Source of the DNA: Bradyrhizobium ottawaense
Lineage (GTDB): Bacteria > Pseudomonadota > Alphaproteobacteria > Rhizobiales > Xanthobacteraceae
Assembly (NCBI RefSeq): GCF_900099825.1
Contig: NZ_LT629693.1
Location: forward strand, 2,232,001 to 2,296,000
Direction: 5' to 3'
Length of the DNA stretch: 64,000 bases
A program made the position numbers and the translations under genes. Below the pieces are notes generated by a model, which was not told the DNA's origin, searched no databases, and saw only the letters and a list, made by a program, of their open reading frames with translations. Each line of letters starts with the position of its first letter. Position 1 is the stretch's first letter. Below are positions 53,671 to 61,601 of this stretch, in pieces.

Positions 53671-54891
53671 ATGACGCAAGGACCCGTCGTGATCGTCGGG
53701 GCCGGGCATGCAGGCTTTCAGGTTGCCGCCTCGCTGCGCCAGCTCGGTTTCGCCGATTCCGTGCTGATTATAAATGACGAAGCGCATCTGCCATATCAGC
53801 GACCGCCTCTGTCGAAAGCCTATATCACGGGCGCGGCCGGGCCTGAGAGCCTCTTCTTCCGGCCGGAAAAATTCTATGCCGACCAGAAGATCGAGCTGGT
53901 TTCCGACCGCGCCACCGCGATCGACCGCGCCGCGCGCAAGGTGAAATTGGCTTCGCGTGGCGTGCTCGACTACAGCCATCTGGTGCTCGCGACCGGCGCG
54001 CGCAACCGCCTCATCGAGCTGCCCAACGCCAATCTGGTGGACGTGAAATATCTACGCACCCTCGACGAGAGCGAAGCGCTGCGCGCCTGCATCGGTTCGC
54101 ACCAGCGCGTGGTCGTCATTGGCGCCGGCTTCATCGGTCTCGAGTTTGCCGCGACCGCAAGGATTAAGGGGCTCGAGGTCGATGTAATCGAGCTCGCAAG
54201 CCGCGTGATGGCGCGCGCGGTGACGGCCGAAGTGTCGGACTATTTCCTGGAGCGCCATCGCGTGGCCGGCATCCGCATCCATCTCGGCGTGACGGCGACC
54301 GGCATCGAAGCCGCACGCGGCAGGGTGACTGGCGTGAGTCTCAGCGATGGCCGTCATCTGCCGGCGGATCTCGTTGTGGTCGGCGTCGGCGTACTGCCGA
54401 ATGTCGAGCTTGCGGCGGAAGCAGGCCTGCCGGTCGCATCCGGTATCATCGTTGACGAGAATCTCTTAACTCCCGATCCAAATATCTCAGCCATCGGCGA
54501 TTGCACGCTGTTTGCAAGCCAGCGCTTCGGGGGCCGGCAGCGGCTGGAGTCGGTGCAAAACGCCACCGACCATGCGCGCTGCGTGGCGGCGCGGCTGACC
54601 GGCGACGACAAGTCCTACGACGGCGAACCCTGGTTCTGGAGCGACCAGGGCGACGACAAGCTCCAGATCGCGGGCCTTACCGCCGGCTATGACCGCGTCG
54701 TGTTGCGCGGCGAGCAGGCGCAGAAGGCGTTCTCGGCCTTCTGCTACAAGGGCGACAAGCTTCTCGGCATCGAATCCATCAACCGCCCCGGCGACCACAT
54801 GTTCGGCCGAAGGCTGCTCGGGATGCACCGCTCGATTTCGCCGGAGCAGGCGGCTGACCGAGGCTTCGATCTGAAAAAGGTCCTGGCGTAA
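53671..54891 (+). CDS. FAD-dependent ferredoxin reductase (putidaredoxin/rubredoxin reductase type)
   Basis: A 406-residue pyridine nucleotide-disulfide family reductase without the disulfide. FAD site VVIVGAGHAGFQVAASL at the N-terminus, YQRPPLSKAYITG near residue 50, NAD site VVVIGAGFIGLEFAATA near 150, and second FAD motif NISAIGDCTLFAS near 275. The reductase C-terminal domain is complete. It passes electrons from NADH to a 2Fe-2S ferredoxin, most likely the one at 46072, which feeds the Rieske oxygenase at 46496. Third codon positions here are markedly GC-rich compared with the neighbours. Confidence 0.93.
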   Translation: MTQGPVVIVGAGHAGFQVAASLRQLGFADSVLIINDEAHLPYQRPPLSKAYITGAAGPESLFFRPEKFYADQKIELVSDRATAIDRAARKVKLASRGVLDYSHLVLATGARNRLIELPNANLVDVKYLRTLDESEALRACIGSHQRVVVIGAGFIGLEFAATARIKGLEVDVIELASRVMARAVTAEVSDYFLERHRVAGIRIHLGVTATGIEAARGRVTGVSLSDGRHLPADLVVVGVGVLPNVELAAEAGLPVASGIIVDENLLTPDPNISAIGDCTLFASQRFGGRQRLESVQNATDHARCVAARLTGDDKSYDGEPWFWSDQGDDKLQIAGLTAGYDRVVLRGEQAQKAFSAFCYKGDKLLGIESINRPGDHMFGRRLLGMHRSISPEQAADRGFDLKKVLA

Positions 54892-54949
54892 GTGCGGGGC
54901 TACCAAAGCTATGCGAAAGCACCGAAAGCCTAGCAAAGCCGAAGGAAGG

Positions 54950-55897
54950 TCATGCTTTCTTTTTTGGCACAGTTTCATCGAGCCAGGCGGCGACGCTCGC
55001 GGCCACGTCGCTGTAGAACGTCCGATAGAGATCTTCCGCGACGTATCCCACATGAGGCGTGGCCAACACATTATCCAACGTTCGAAACGGATGATCAGCC
55101 GGCAGGGGCTCGGTGTTAAACACGTCGAGCGCGGCTCCTGCAATAGAGCGCGACGTCAACGCTTGCACAAGGCCGCCCTCGTCGACGATAGGTCCGCGCG
55201 ACGTGTTGATCAACCAGGAGGTGGGCTTCATGAGTGCGATATCGGCACTGCTAACAAGGCCGCGCGTGCGCTCGCTCAGAATGACGTGCATGGTCAAGAC
55301 GTCGGCCTGGTGGAACAGCTCGTTCTTCGTGACCAACGTTGCCCCCGCAGCCTCGGCCACGGCGGGCGTCATGTTTTGGCTCCAGGCGATCACCTTCATG
55401 CCGAAGGCGCGGCCGATGCGCGCGACCTGTCCGCCGACATTGCCCAGACCCAGCACGCCCAGCACCCTGCCTTCGAGTTCACGTCCAATCGAGGTCTGCC
55501 AACCGCCTTTGCGGACGGAATTGCTGTCGCGGACGATCTGGCGCGCGCTGGCAAGAATGAGTGCCCAAGTCATCTCGATTGTGGGCGTCGACCGGTAACC
55601 GGTCGCGGTGACTCGAATCCCAAGCTCCTTCGCCGCGGCCACGTCGATCGAGGAGTTGCGTGGTCCAGTCGAGGCTATCAACTTGAGCCGAGGTAGGCGT
55701 TCGAGGACTTCACGCGGCAGCGGCGTTCGTTCCCGCATGACGCAGATTGCGTCGAACGGCAGTAGTCTTTTGACGACCGCATTCAGATCGGCAACGTGGT
55801 CTTCTAACACCGTGATTTCGGCCCGGTTAGCGACAGAAGACCAATCAGCAAAATAGAGCGCGACCAGTTGATAATCATCGAGAATCGCGACTTTCAC
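54950..55897 (-). CDS. D-2-hydroxyacid dehydrogenase family protein
   Basis: A 315-residue NAD-dependent dehydrogenase. Rossmann loop LGVLGLGNVGGQVARIG near residue 145; catalytic Arg in INTSRGPIVDEGGL, Glu in DVFNTEPLPADHP, and His in ATPHVGYVAED. It interconverts a 2-hydroxy acid and a 2-oxo acid. It is divergent from the LysR gene at 56363, its possible regulator. ATG 55897 fits the family start (MKVAILDDYQ). Confidence 0.93.
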   Translation of the reverse strand: MKVAILDDYQLVALYFADWSSVANRAEITVLEDHVADLNAVVKRLLPFDAICVMRERTPLPREVLERLPRLKLIASTGPRNSSIDVAAAKELGIRVTATGYRSTPTIEMTWALILASARQIVRDSNSVRKGGWQTSIGRELEGRVLGVLGLGNVGGQVARIGRAFGMKVIAWSQNMTPAVAEAAGATLVTKNELFHQADVLTMHVILSERTRGLVSSADIALMKPTSWLINTSRGPIVDEGGLVQALTSRSIAGAALDVFNTEPLPADHPFRTLDNVLATPHVGYVAEDLYRTFYSDVAASVAAWLDETVPKKKA

Positions 55898-56362
55898 GTT
55901 TTGCTCCTTTGAACCAAATCCGAAGTGCCGAGAGACGGTGCCGGCGCCGCCCGAACCGTAAGCTCGCGGAAGTTCTAGCCGACAGGGCGGAAGCCATAAT
56001 CGAGCCCTTGCTACGAATTTGCCACAGCGCTAGGCGCGAAACTGCGGGGCGCCGAACTCATGAATGCGAACGCTGCGCGTCTGGGCAGTTCCTCTATTGG
56101 CTATCAGTTAGAGCTCTTGGTGGCCCTCGCAAAGGACATATTTGCCACCATCTAAGACAGAAGGTAGGGACCGGAAATTGCTATCGCACAACTCTTCATC
56201 GTCGACGCTCTCGTCGACCTGGGCCGGTGCTTGTGGCAGGGATGTAGAAAGCTTAGGTGACCGAAGCTGATGCCATTTACGTAGACTACCAGCCAATCAA
56301 ATCGCTTTTGCTCGACCCAGCGAGGGGCGATAGGCTCGTCATCCACTCGAAGGGAGGATAGC
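55898..56362. promoter_or_regulatory. Divergent region between the dehydrogenase and LysR genes
   Basis: About 465 bases. CCAATCAAATCGCTT at 56293-56307 recurs with one mismatch at 57450-57464, beyond the LysR gene. AAGGGAGGA at 56352-56360 is the LysR ribosome site. A short plus frame ending at the LysR start (VTEADAIYVDYQPIKSL) and short minus frames are unassigned. Confidence 0.35.
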
Positions 56363-57250
56363 ATGGAGCTGCGGCAGATCGACTGTTTCCTCGCGGTTGC
56401 TACTGATCTGCATTTCGGGAAAGCAGCTGAGAGGCTCTCTGTCGCTCAGTCTTCCGTCTCCGAAGCAATACGGGCTTTGGAGCATGAGGTGGGAGGACCG
56501 CTTTTTGTAAGAACGAGCCGGCGAGTGCAGTTGACGCCACTTGGCGAGAAATTGCGCCGGGGCGTAGAGCCGGCGGCGCTGGTGCTTCGTGCCACACTTG
56601 AGGATTGCCGCAAGATTGCACTTAATCAGTCCAACCGAGTAAGGATCGGATTCGTCGGCGGCGGTCTATATGACTTAACGTTGCCGTTTATCAGGCATCT
56701 CAAAAGTAAATTCCAAATCGACGTCGACTGGGTGGAGCTCTCCCTTTTAGACCAGTTTGAAGCGGTTGCAGCAGGCAAGGTCGATGCTGCGTTCTGCAGG
56801 CTTCCGCTTTCCCACGATGGTCTCGTCCAATGTGTGGTACTGTTCGAGAACAAACGAAAATTGATCGTGTCGACCGATCATAGGCTTGCGAACAGAGACT
56901 TGGTTGATCCTGAGGAATTGGCGCTCGAAACCCTCCCGACGCTGCCAGACAATCATCAGTTGGGACCTTGGACAGCATTTCATTTCCCCGATCATACTCC
57001 TTCTGGGCGCCCCATCGATCGAGGACCTGTCGTAGAGACTGTCCGTGAAATGTTCGCGGTCGTTAAGTCTGGCGAAGTGGTGGCTCTCATGAGCGCTGCC
57101 GCGGAGCGATACTATTCTGACCCCGGCGTGAGATATATCGACATTGACGTCCCCCCCGTGGGGACCGCCCTCGTGAGGCGTCGAGCCGATCGGCGACGCG
57201 TGATCTTGGATCTTGAGGAATGCTCACGCGACGTGGCGGCGAACCACTGA
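56363..57250 (+). CDS. LysR-family transcriptional regulator
   Basis: A 295-residue LysR protein. Helix-turn-helix LRQIDCFLAVATDLHFGKAA, then LSVAQSSVSEAIRALEHEVG; the effector domain starts near RVRIGFVGGGLYDLT at residue 93. ATG 56363 has GGGAGGA 4 bases upstream. It is divergent from the D-2-hydroxyacid dehydrogenase gene and converges with the bicupin gene. Confidence 0.93.
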   Translation: MELRQIDCFLAVATDLHFGKAAERLSVAQSSVSEAIRALEHEVGGPLFVRTSRRVQLTPLGEKLRRGVEPAALVLRATLEDCRKIALNQSNRVRIGFVGGGLYDLTLPFIRHLKSKFQIDVDWVELSLLDQFEAVAAGKVDAAFCRLPLSHDGLVQCVVLFENKRKLIVSTDHRLANRDLVDPEELALETLPTLPDNHQLGPWTAFHFPDHTPSGRPIDRGPVVETVREMFAVVKSGEVVALMSAAAERYYSDPGVRYIDIDVPPVGTALVRRRADRRRVILDLEECSRDVAANH

Positions 57251-57536
57251 CCGAATATCAGTACTTAGAGGGACTCTTCGCCGTGCGAAGCTGGACGATA
57301 ATGCCTCAGGTTTTCGGTCGGCGACTGCGCCCCGATCACCACAATATTCCAATCATCCGTATTGGCAATTTTTAGACGCCGGATGCTCATCGCTCCTAAG
57401 TCTCCGATCATGGTCCAGGGCAATTTCGAGCGCATTATTCATCTGTCATCCAATCAAATTGCTTGAACGTCGTTGGAGTACAACCCACGCTGATGACCCG
57501 CGTTAGGAGACCCGGTCACGCCGATCACCAATCTTT
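57251..57536. other. Convergent intergenic region
   Basis: About 290 bases between the 3' ends of the LysR and bicupin genes. It holds the dyad CCAAT-N7-ATTGG at about 57350-57366, and CCAATCAAATTGCTT at 57450-57464, similar to 56293-56307. No clear terminator. Confidence 0.35.
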
Positions 57537-58481
57537 CTAACGCGCCTGGAACTTTACGCGTTCGGGCTCCTTCGAGCCGACCAGCATAAAGAATTCACAG
57601 CGTTCCGTGCCTTCGTTGCGGAAATAGTGAGGCTGGCCTGCCGGATTTAATATTACGTCCTTCCGACCCAGCCGAGCCTCATGAACCCGACCGTTCTCCT
57701 CCCAGCCCACTGTAAGCACGCCTTCGGTGACGAAATAGACGTCCTCGACATCGCGGACATAACCCTTCACGCCCTTCCCGCAAGGCACGAAAATCAGCTC
57801 CTTGCGGTTGGACCACGGCACGACCGCGCCCTCACCGACATATATCTTGCGAGCAAATCCCGCTGGATCCCAACTAGGGATTTGGTCGGTATAGCGAACG
57901 ACATTTTGGGCCATAAGCTGCTGCAGGGGATGCGAATCTAAGGGATTGAACGGCATGATTTTTTCGAGCTGAACACCGAGACGTGCCGCCAGCGCCGGAT
58001 CGGTATCCCTTGGGTGCGCATGGTAACGTGTCTTGTCCGCCCTGCCAGACTCCGCAACCACTGAAAACTGAACCGGTTCCACCCCGTCATTACGCAATCC
58101 ATGCGGGACGTTGACCGGAACGGAGATCATGTCCTTCAGGCCAAGCCTTACTTCAACCAGTTCGCCATCCCGCTCCCAGCCGACAGTCGAAACTCCGCCG
58201 AAGACGAGATACGATTCTTCCATATCGTGCGAGTGCAGCGGGGCATATTTGGTCGGCGGCTGGTGGACCAGCACAACCGTGAAGTGCTCCGGCTTCAGCG
58301 CATGCGGATCGTCGATCTTTGACGAAAGGCTGTTTCCAACGAAGCGAGCCGCAGCACGCTCGAGCCCCACGTATCGTTCGTTCCCGGGAAACGCATTCCA
58401 ATCGAAATTACGATCGGCGTATCGGGCGATCGACGCCGTCATCCGAGGGGCAAAATCCAGTTTTTCAATGATTGGCTTCAT
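57537..58481 (-). CDS. Two-domain cupin protein (bicupin), possible dioxygenase
   Basis: A 314-residue protein with two cupin units. The first has PLHSHDMEESYLVFGG and VPVNVPHGLRNDG, so the metal-binding His-x-His, Glu and later His are present. The second has DVEDVYFVTEGVLTVGWEEN and NPAGQPHYFRNEG, where the first His pair is replaced, so only the N-terminal site is likely to bind metal. This is the layout of gentisate-type and other ring-cleaving cupins, but isomerases also fit. It precedes nothing else on its strand; the MDR reductase gene lies 85 bases upstream. Confidence 0.85.
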   Translation of the reverse strand: MKPIIEKLDFAPRMTASIARYADRNFDWNAFPGNERYVGLERAAARFVGNSLSSKIDDPHALKPEHFTVVLVHQPPTKYAPLHSHDMEESYLVFGGVSTVGWERDGELVEVRLGLKDMISVPVNVPHGLRNDGVEPVQFSVVAESGRADKTRYHAHPRDTDPALAARLGVQLEKIMPFNPLDSHPLQQLMAQNVVRYTDQIPSWDPAGFARKIYVGEGAVVPWSNRKELIFVPCGKGVKGYVRDVEDVYFVTEGVLTVGWEENGRVHEARLGRKDVILNPAGQPHYFRNEGTERCEFFMLVGSKEPERVKFQAR

Positions 58482-58566
58482 GTCGTCCTCGCCATAAATT
58501 CGGAATAGACACTAAAAGTCACGCCACGCGTGACTGCCTTGACTAACAACGGTCATGTGCCGCTGC

Positions 58567-59568
58567 TCAGTCAGCGACCCGGATAATCACCTTTCCGAAG
58601 TTGCGGCCTTCGAGCATACCTATGAAGGCTTTTGGCGCATTCTCTAATCCATCGATGACGTCTTCTCGGTACTTGATCTGGCCACTACTGACCCCCGCGC
58701 TGACTTCACGCTGGAAATCGGAAAACTGGTCGAGAAAATCCGAATTGATGAAACCTCGCACGGTTAGACCCTTTACCAGGATCTGCCGCATGGTCGCGGG
58801 CAGCCTGTCCGGACCCGGAGGAGTCTGTTGGCCGAATTGAGAAACTAATCCACAGACGGGTACGCGCGCGAGACGGTTCAATAAGGGCCACGCGGCTGCC
58901 CAGACTGCACCTCCCACATTTTCGAAGTAAACATCGATGCCATTCGGGCAGGCCACTGCAAGCTTCTGCGCAAGATCAGGCGCGCGATGATCGATCGCCA
59001 CGTCGAATCCGAGTTTATTTTTCACGAACGCGCACTTATCTGGTCCTCCAGCGATCCCCACCGCTCGTGCTCCAGCGATACGTGCAAGCTGACCAACAAG
59101 GGATCCGACCGGCCCGCTCGCCGCGGCGACTACCACCGTTTCACCGCGCTTCGGCTGCCCGATAAGCCGCATGCCCACATAGGCGGTAAAGCCAGGCATG
59201 CCGAGCACACCCAGTCCGGTGGTGATCGGAAAATCGGCTGCGTCTAGCTTGCGAAGCCTCTCACCGTTGGAAATGCTCAGTGTTTGCCACCCGGTCTGAG
59301 CGAGGACCACATCGCCGGCCTTGTAACTCGGATGATTCGAGACGAGTACGTCGACCACACTTTGGCCCACCATTACGTCGCCGATGGCAACGGCCTCCTC
59401 CATGCGCCCGCGCATATATGGATCGAGCGAAAGATACCGCGTTCGCAGCAGCAGTTGACCGGCGCCGGGATCCGATACAGGGGCCTGTTCGAGACGGAAA
59501 TCATCTTCTTTCGCCTTACCGACGGGACGGGCTGCTAAGACGATCCTTTTGGTGCTCAGGGCGCTCAT
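58567..59568 (-). CDS. NADP-dependent oxidoreductase, MDR/prostaglandin reductase (CurA) type
   Basis: A 333-residue MDR enzyme. N-terminal LLLRTRYLSLDPYMRGRMEE is the leukotriene B4 dehydrogenase-like signature; the NADP loop is VVVAAASGPVGSLVGQLARI near residue 150. No zinc cysteines. It reduces alpha,beta-unsaturated ketones or aldehydes. It lies upstream of the bicupin gene on the same strand, probably one transcript. Confidence 0.92.
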   Translation of the reverse strand: MSALSTKRIVLAARPVGKAKEDDFRLEQAPVSDPGAGQLLLRTRYLSLDPYMRGRMEEAVAIGDVMVGQSVVDVLVSNHPSYKAGDVVLAQTGWQTLSISNGERLRKLDAADFPITTGLGVLGMPGFTAYVGMRLIGQPKRGETVVVAAASGPVGSLVGQLARIAGARAVGIAGGPDKCAFVKNKLGFDVAIDHRAPDLAQKLAVACPNGIDVYFENVGGAVWAAAWPLLNRLARVPVCGLVSQFGQQTPPGPDRLPATMRQILVKGLTVRGFINSDFLDQFSDFQREVSAGVSSGQIKYREDVIDGLENAPKAFIGMLEGRNFGKVIIRVAD

Positions 59569-60185
59569 CTCAACTCCAACATCTAATGGAACTCCGGCGG
59601 ACCCAAGGTTGTGGCGCAGTGGCTCAACTGGGTAAGACGATCATCGGACGACGGCCACAAACGATTTGGCCATCGGCTCGTCAATATTGAATAACGAGCA
59701 AAGCTCTGAGGGCCGGGGATTCCCTGGCAAGCGTGCTTGTGATTTCAAGAGACACTCAACAACCGTTTTGTTCGTTGGGTTGATAAAGGTGGATAGACCG
59801 ACCTGCTCCGGCTTCGGTAGGAGGGCAGGATCTGTCGACCGCGCGGCGGTCAGGGCGCACTGTTGCGTATCCAGTGCAGGGGAACACAGTCGGGCGATCG
59901 GTCGCTCGCGCGGCCGCCGCATCACCAATGCGCTGACAAGCGGGTGTACCGTCCCAGCGCCTTCAATGCTGGAGGGCGGCCGGCACCCAAAATTCCGCCG
60001 AGTGCATTCGACGATGGAAAAATTGCCTCGCTTGGCCTTTCGCGACCGCAACGGTATCGAGCACATGTTAGGTCGCCTCAAGGACTTCCCGCCGCATCGT
60101 TACTTACCATGACCGGAATGCACGTAACTTCCTCGCCGCCGTTTGCCTGCCACAACGGTCAGTTATTGGTCGTGACTCACGAATC
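59569..60185. other. Decayed stretch holding a transposase remnant
   Basis: About 615 bases between the MDR gene start and the LysR gene end. Overlapping frames at 59641-60112 have no recognised domain. The right part carries the C-terminal transposase remnant described at 59950-60180. Confidence 0.35.
59950..60180 (+). pseudogene. C-terminal transposase remnant (IS5-type) with frameshift
   Basis: Plus-strand codons read FRDRNGIEHMLGRLKDF, then, one base shifted, RRIVTYHDRNARNFLAAVCL. This is the C-terminal DDE Glu block of IS5-like transposases (RNxIExMFxRLKDWRRIATRYDR...FLAAxxLA). The rest of the element is not visible. Confidence 0.72.
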
Positions 60186-61133
60186 TTATTGCTTGCGCCT
60201 GACCAGCTTGCGTTTTCGCTGTTCGCCCAATAGCCAATCCTTTGATTGAGAGAACTCGTCTTCAAGGAATCGCCGTACCTCTCGCGTGAGTTTTCTAAGA
60301 TCGCTTTCCCGCCGACGCAACAGCCAAACATTCATCGAGGTGGATTCCTGAGGAAGCACCCGGACAAGGTTCTCAGCCAACGCAAACGGAACGGCAAGAA
60401 ACGCCAAACCAAGTCCTTCTGCCACGGCTTCGAAGCGGCTCGCCATTGGCGAGACGTCCAATACACTCCGCGCCTCCGCGGCTGCTCGGAAGCGGGTCAA
60501 CAATGGCATCTGGCCGGCACGTTCACTTTGCATAGTGGGAAAATCAGAAGCAGAGCCGATGATGTCATGATCTTCAAGCTCCGCCAGCGACCGCGGCGCC
60601 GAATGTATGGCCAGATATCCTTCAGATGCGAACAGCCCAAACGATACATTCGCTACCCGTTTTCCAATCAATTCACTTTCACCAGGATCCCCCATCCTGA
60701 TGACGAAATCGAGATCGCTCGTGGCGACGCCTTGCTGTTGAACCGTCGCCGTAATTTCGAGGTGAACGCGATTGTTCAGATCGCGCAGTTTCTTTACGCG
60801 CGGCAAGAGCCAATGCTTCGTTAACCCCTCTGTTGCGGATATTCGCACAACCGACGATCTTCGACCAACGTGTGAGCGAAGGTCACGATGAAACGATTCA
60901 AACGCGAGCATCATATCACCTGCAGAGCTGCGAAGATCCTCACCCTCCTGTGTCAGTTTGACTCCCGACGGTGTGCGAAAGAATAGAGGGGCTCCAACAT
61001 AGCGTTCTAGCTCTCTCAGGCGCCGGCTTAGCGTAGGTTGACTCATACCAAGACTATCAGCAGCGCGATTCACGCTGCCGCTTCGGGCAACAGCAAAGAA
61101 CAGTCGGAACAGGTCCCAGTTTGCGTCTGCCAC
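60186..61133 (-). CDS. LysR-family transcriptional regulator
   Basis: A 315-residue LysR protein. Helix-turn-helix DLFRLFFAVARSGSVNRAAD, then LGMSQPTLSRRLRELERYVG; effector domain from SVVRISATEGLTKHWLLPRV near residue 95. Its C-terminal part is rich in Arg and Lys (RRFLEDEFSQ, RKRKLVRRK), somewhat longer than usual. It lies upstream of the transposase remnant and downstream of the CoA-transferase gene on the same strand, 468 bases away, so co-transcription is uncertain. Confidence 0.92.
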   Translation of the reverse strand: MADANWDLFRLFFAVARSGSVNRAADSLGMSQPTLSRRLRELERYVGAPLFFRTPSGVKLTQEGEDLRSSAGDMMLAFESFHRDLRSHVGRRSSVVRISATEGLTKHWLLPRVKKLRDLNNRVHLEITATVQQQGVATSDLDFVIRMGDPGESELIGKRVANVSFGLFASEGYLAIHSAPRSLAELEDHDIIGSASDFPTMQSERAGQMPLLTRFRAAAEARSVLDVSPMASRFEAVAEGLGLAFLAVPFALAENLVRVLPQESTSMNVWLLRRRESDLRKLTREVRRFLEDEFSQSKDWLLGEQRKRKLVRRKQ

Positions 61134-61601
61134 ACCGCAAGCCCAGCTTCACATGGTCATTCGACGGTAATCACGTACCAGCGCATGCTTCAATGTACGT
61201 AGCTTGCGTTCGCCGCCAGGATGGGTTTTCGGCGCGGCGAAGCGTCCGCTAAAATCGGAGCGAACCGGCGCAATTGAATTAGTCATCATTCGGCGTTTTC
61301 CATTGCAATTCTGAGTAGCGCATCGACCGCACTTCGCGTCGGCGCAATATACATTTTCGGCAGCATTTTTGCCAGCGACTGGGCCATCCAATTGTGGGAT
61401 CCCTTATCGCATCTCCTCATTCTCGCGGACGCAATCCCGCCTGAGGTTAGCAATCAAATTCAATAATTCGCGGCTAGACAATCGACGATCGCGCCGACAC
61501 CGGCGTCGGCCCGCCCTGGACCTGATCTGCTGACAATGTTGCCGATTTGATTAGTACTTCGACGCGAAAGCTACGAACTACGTCTTGCGGCCAGCGCGCC
61601 G
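61134..61601. other. Intergenic stretch, nothing recognised
   Basis: About 470 bases between the LysR start and the CoA-transferase stop. Only short frames without motifs. The LysR promoter should lie in the first 150 bases. Confidence 0.35.

Noticed and set aside
59600..59640. Sequence GTGGCGCAGTGGCTCAACTG resembling the 5' part of a tRNA
   Set aside because: No matching acceptor stem, anticodon arm or T arm follows.
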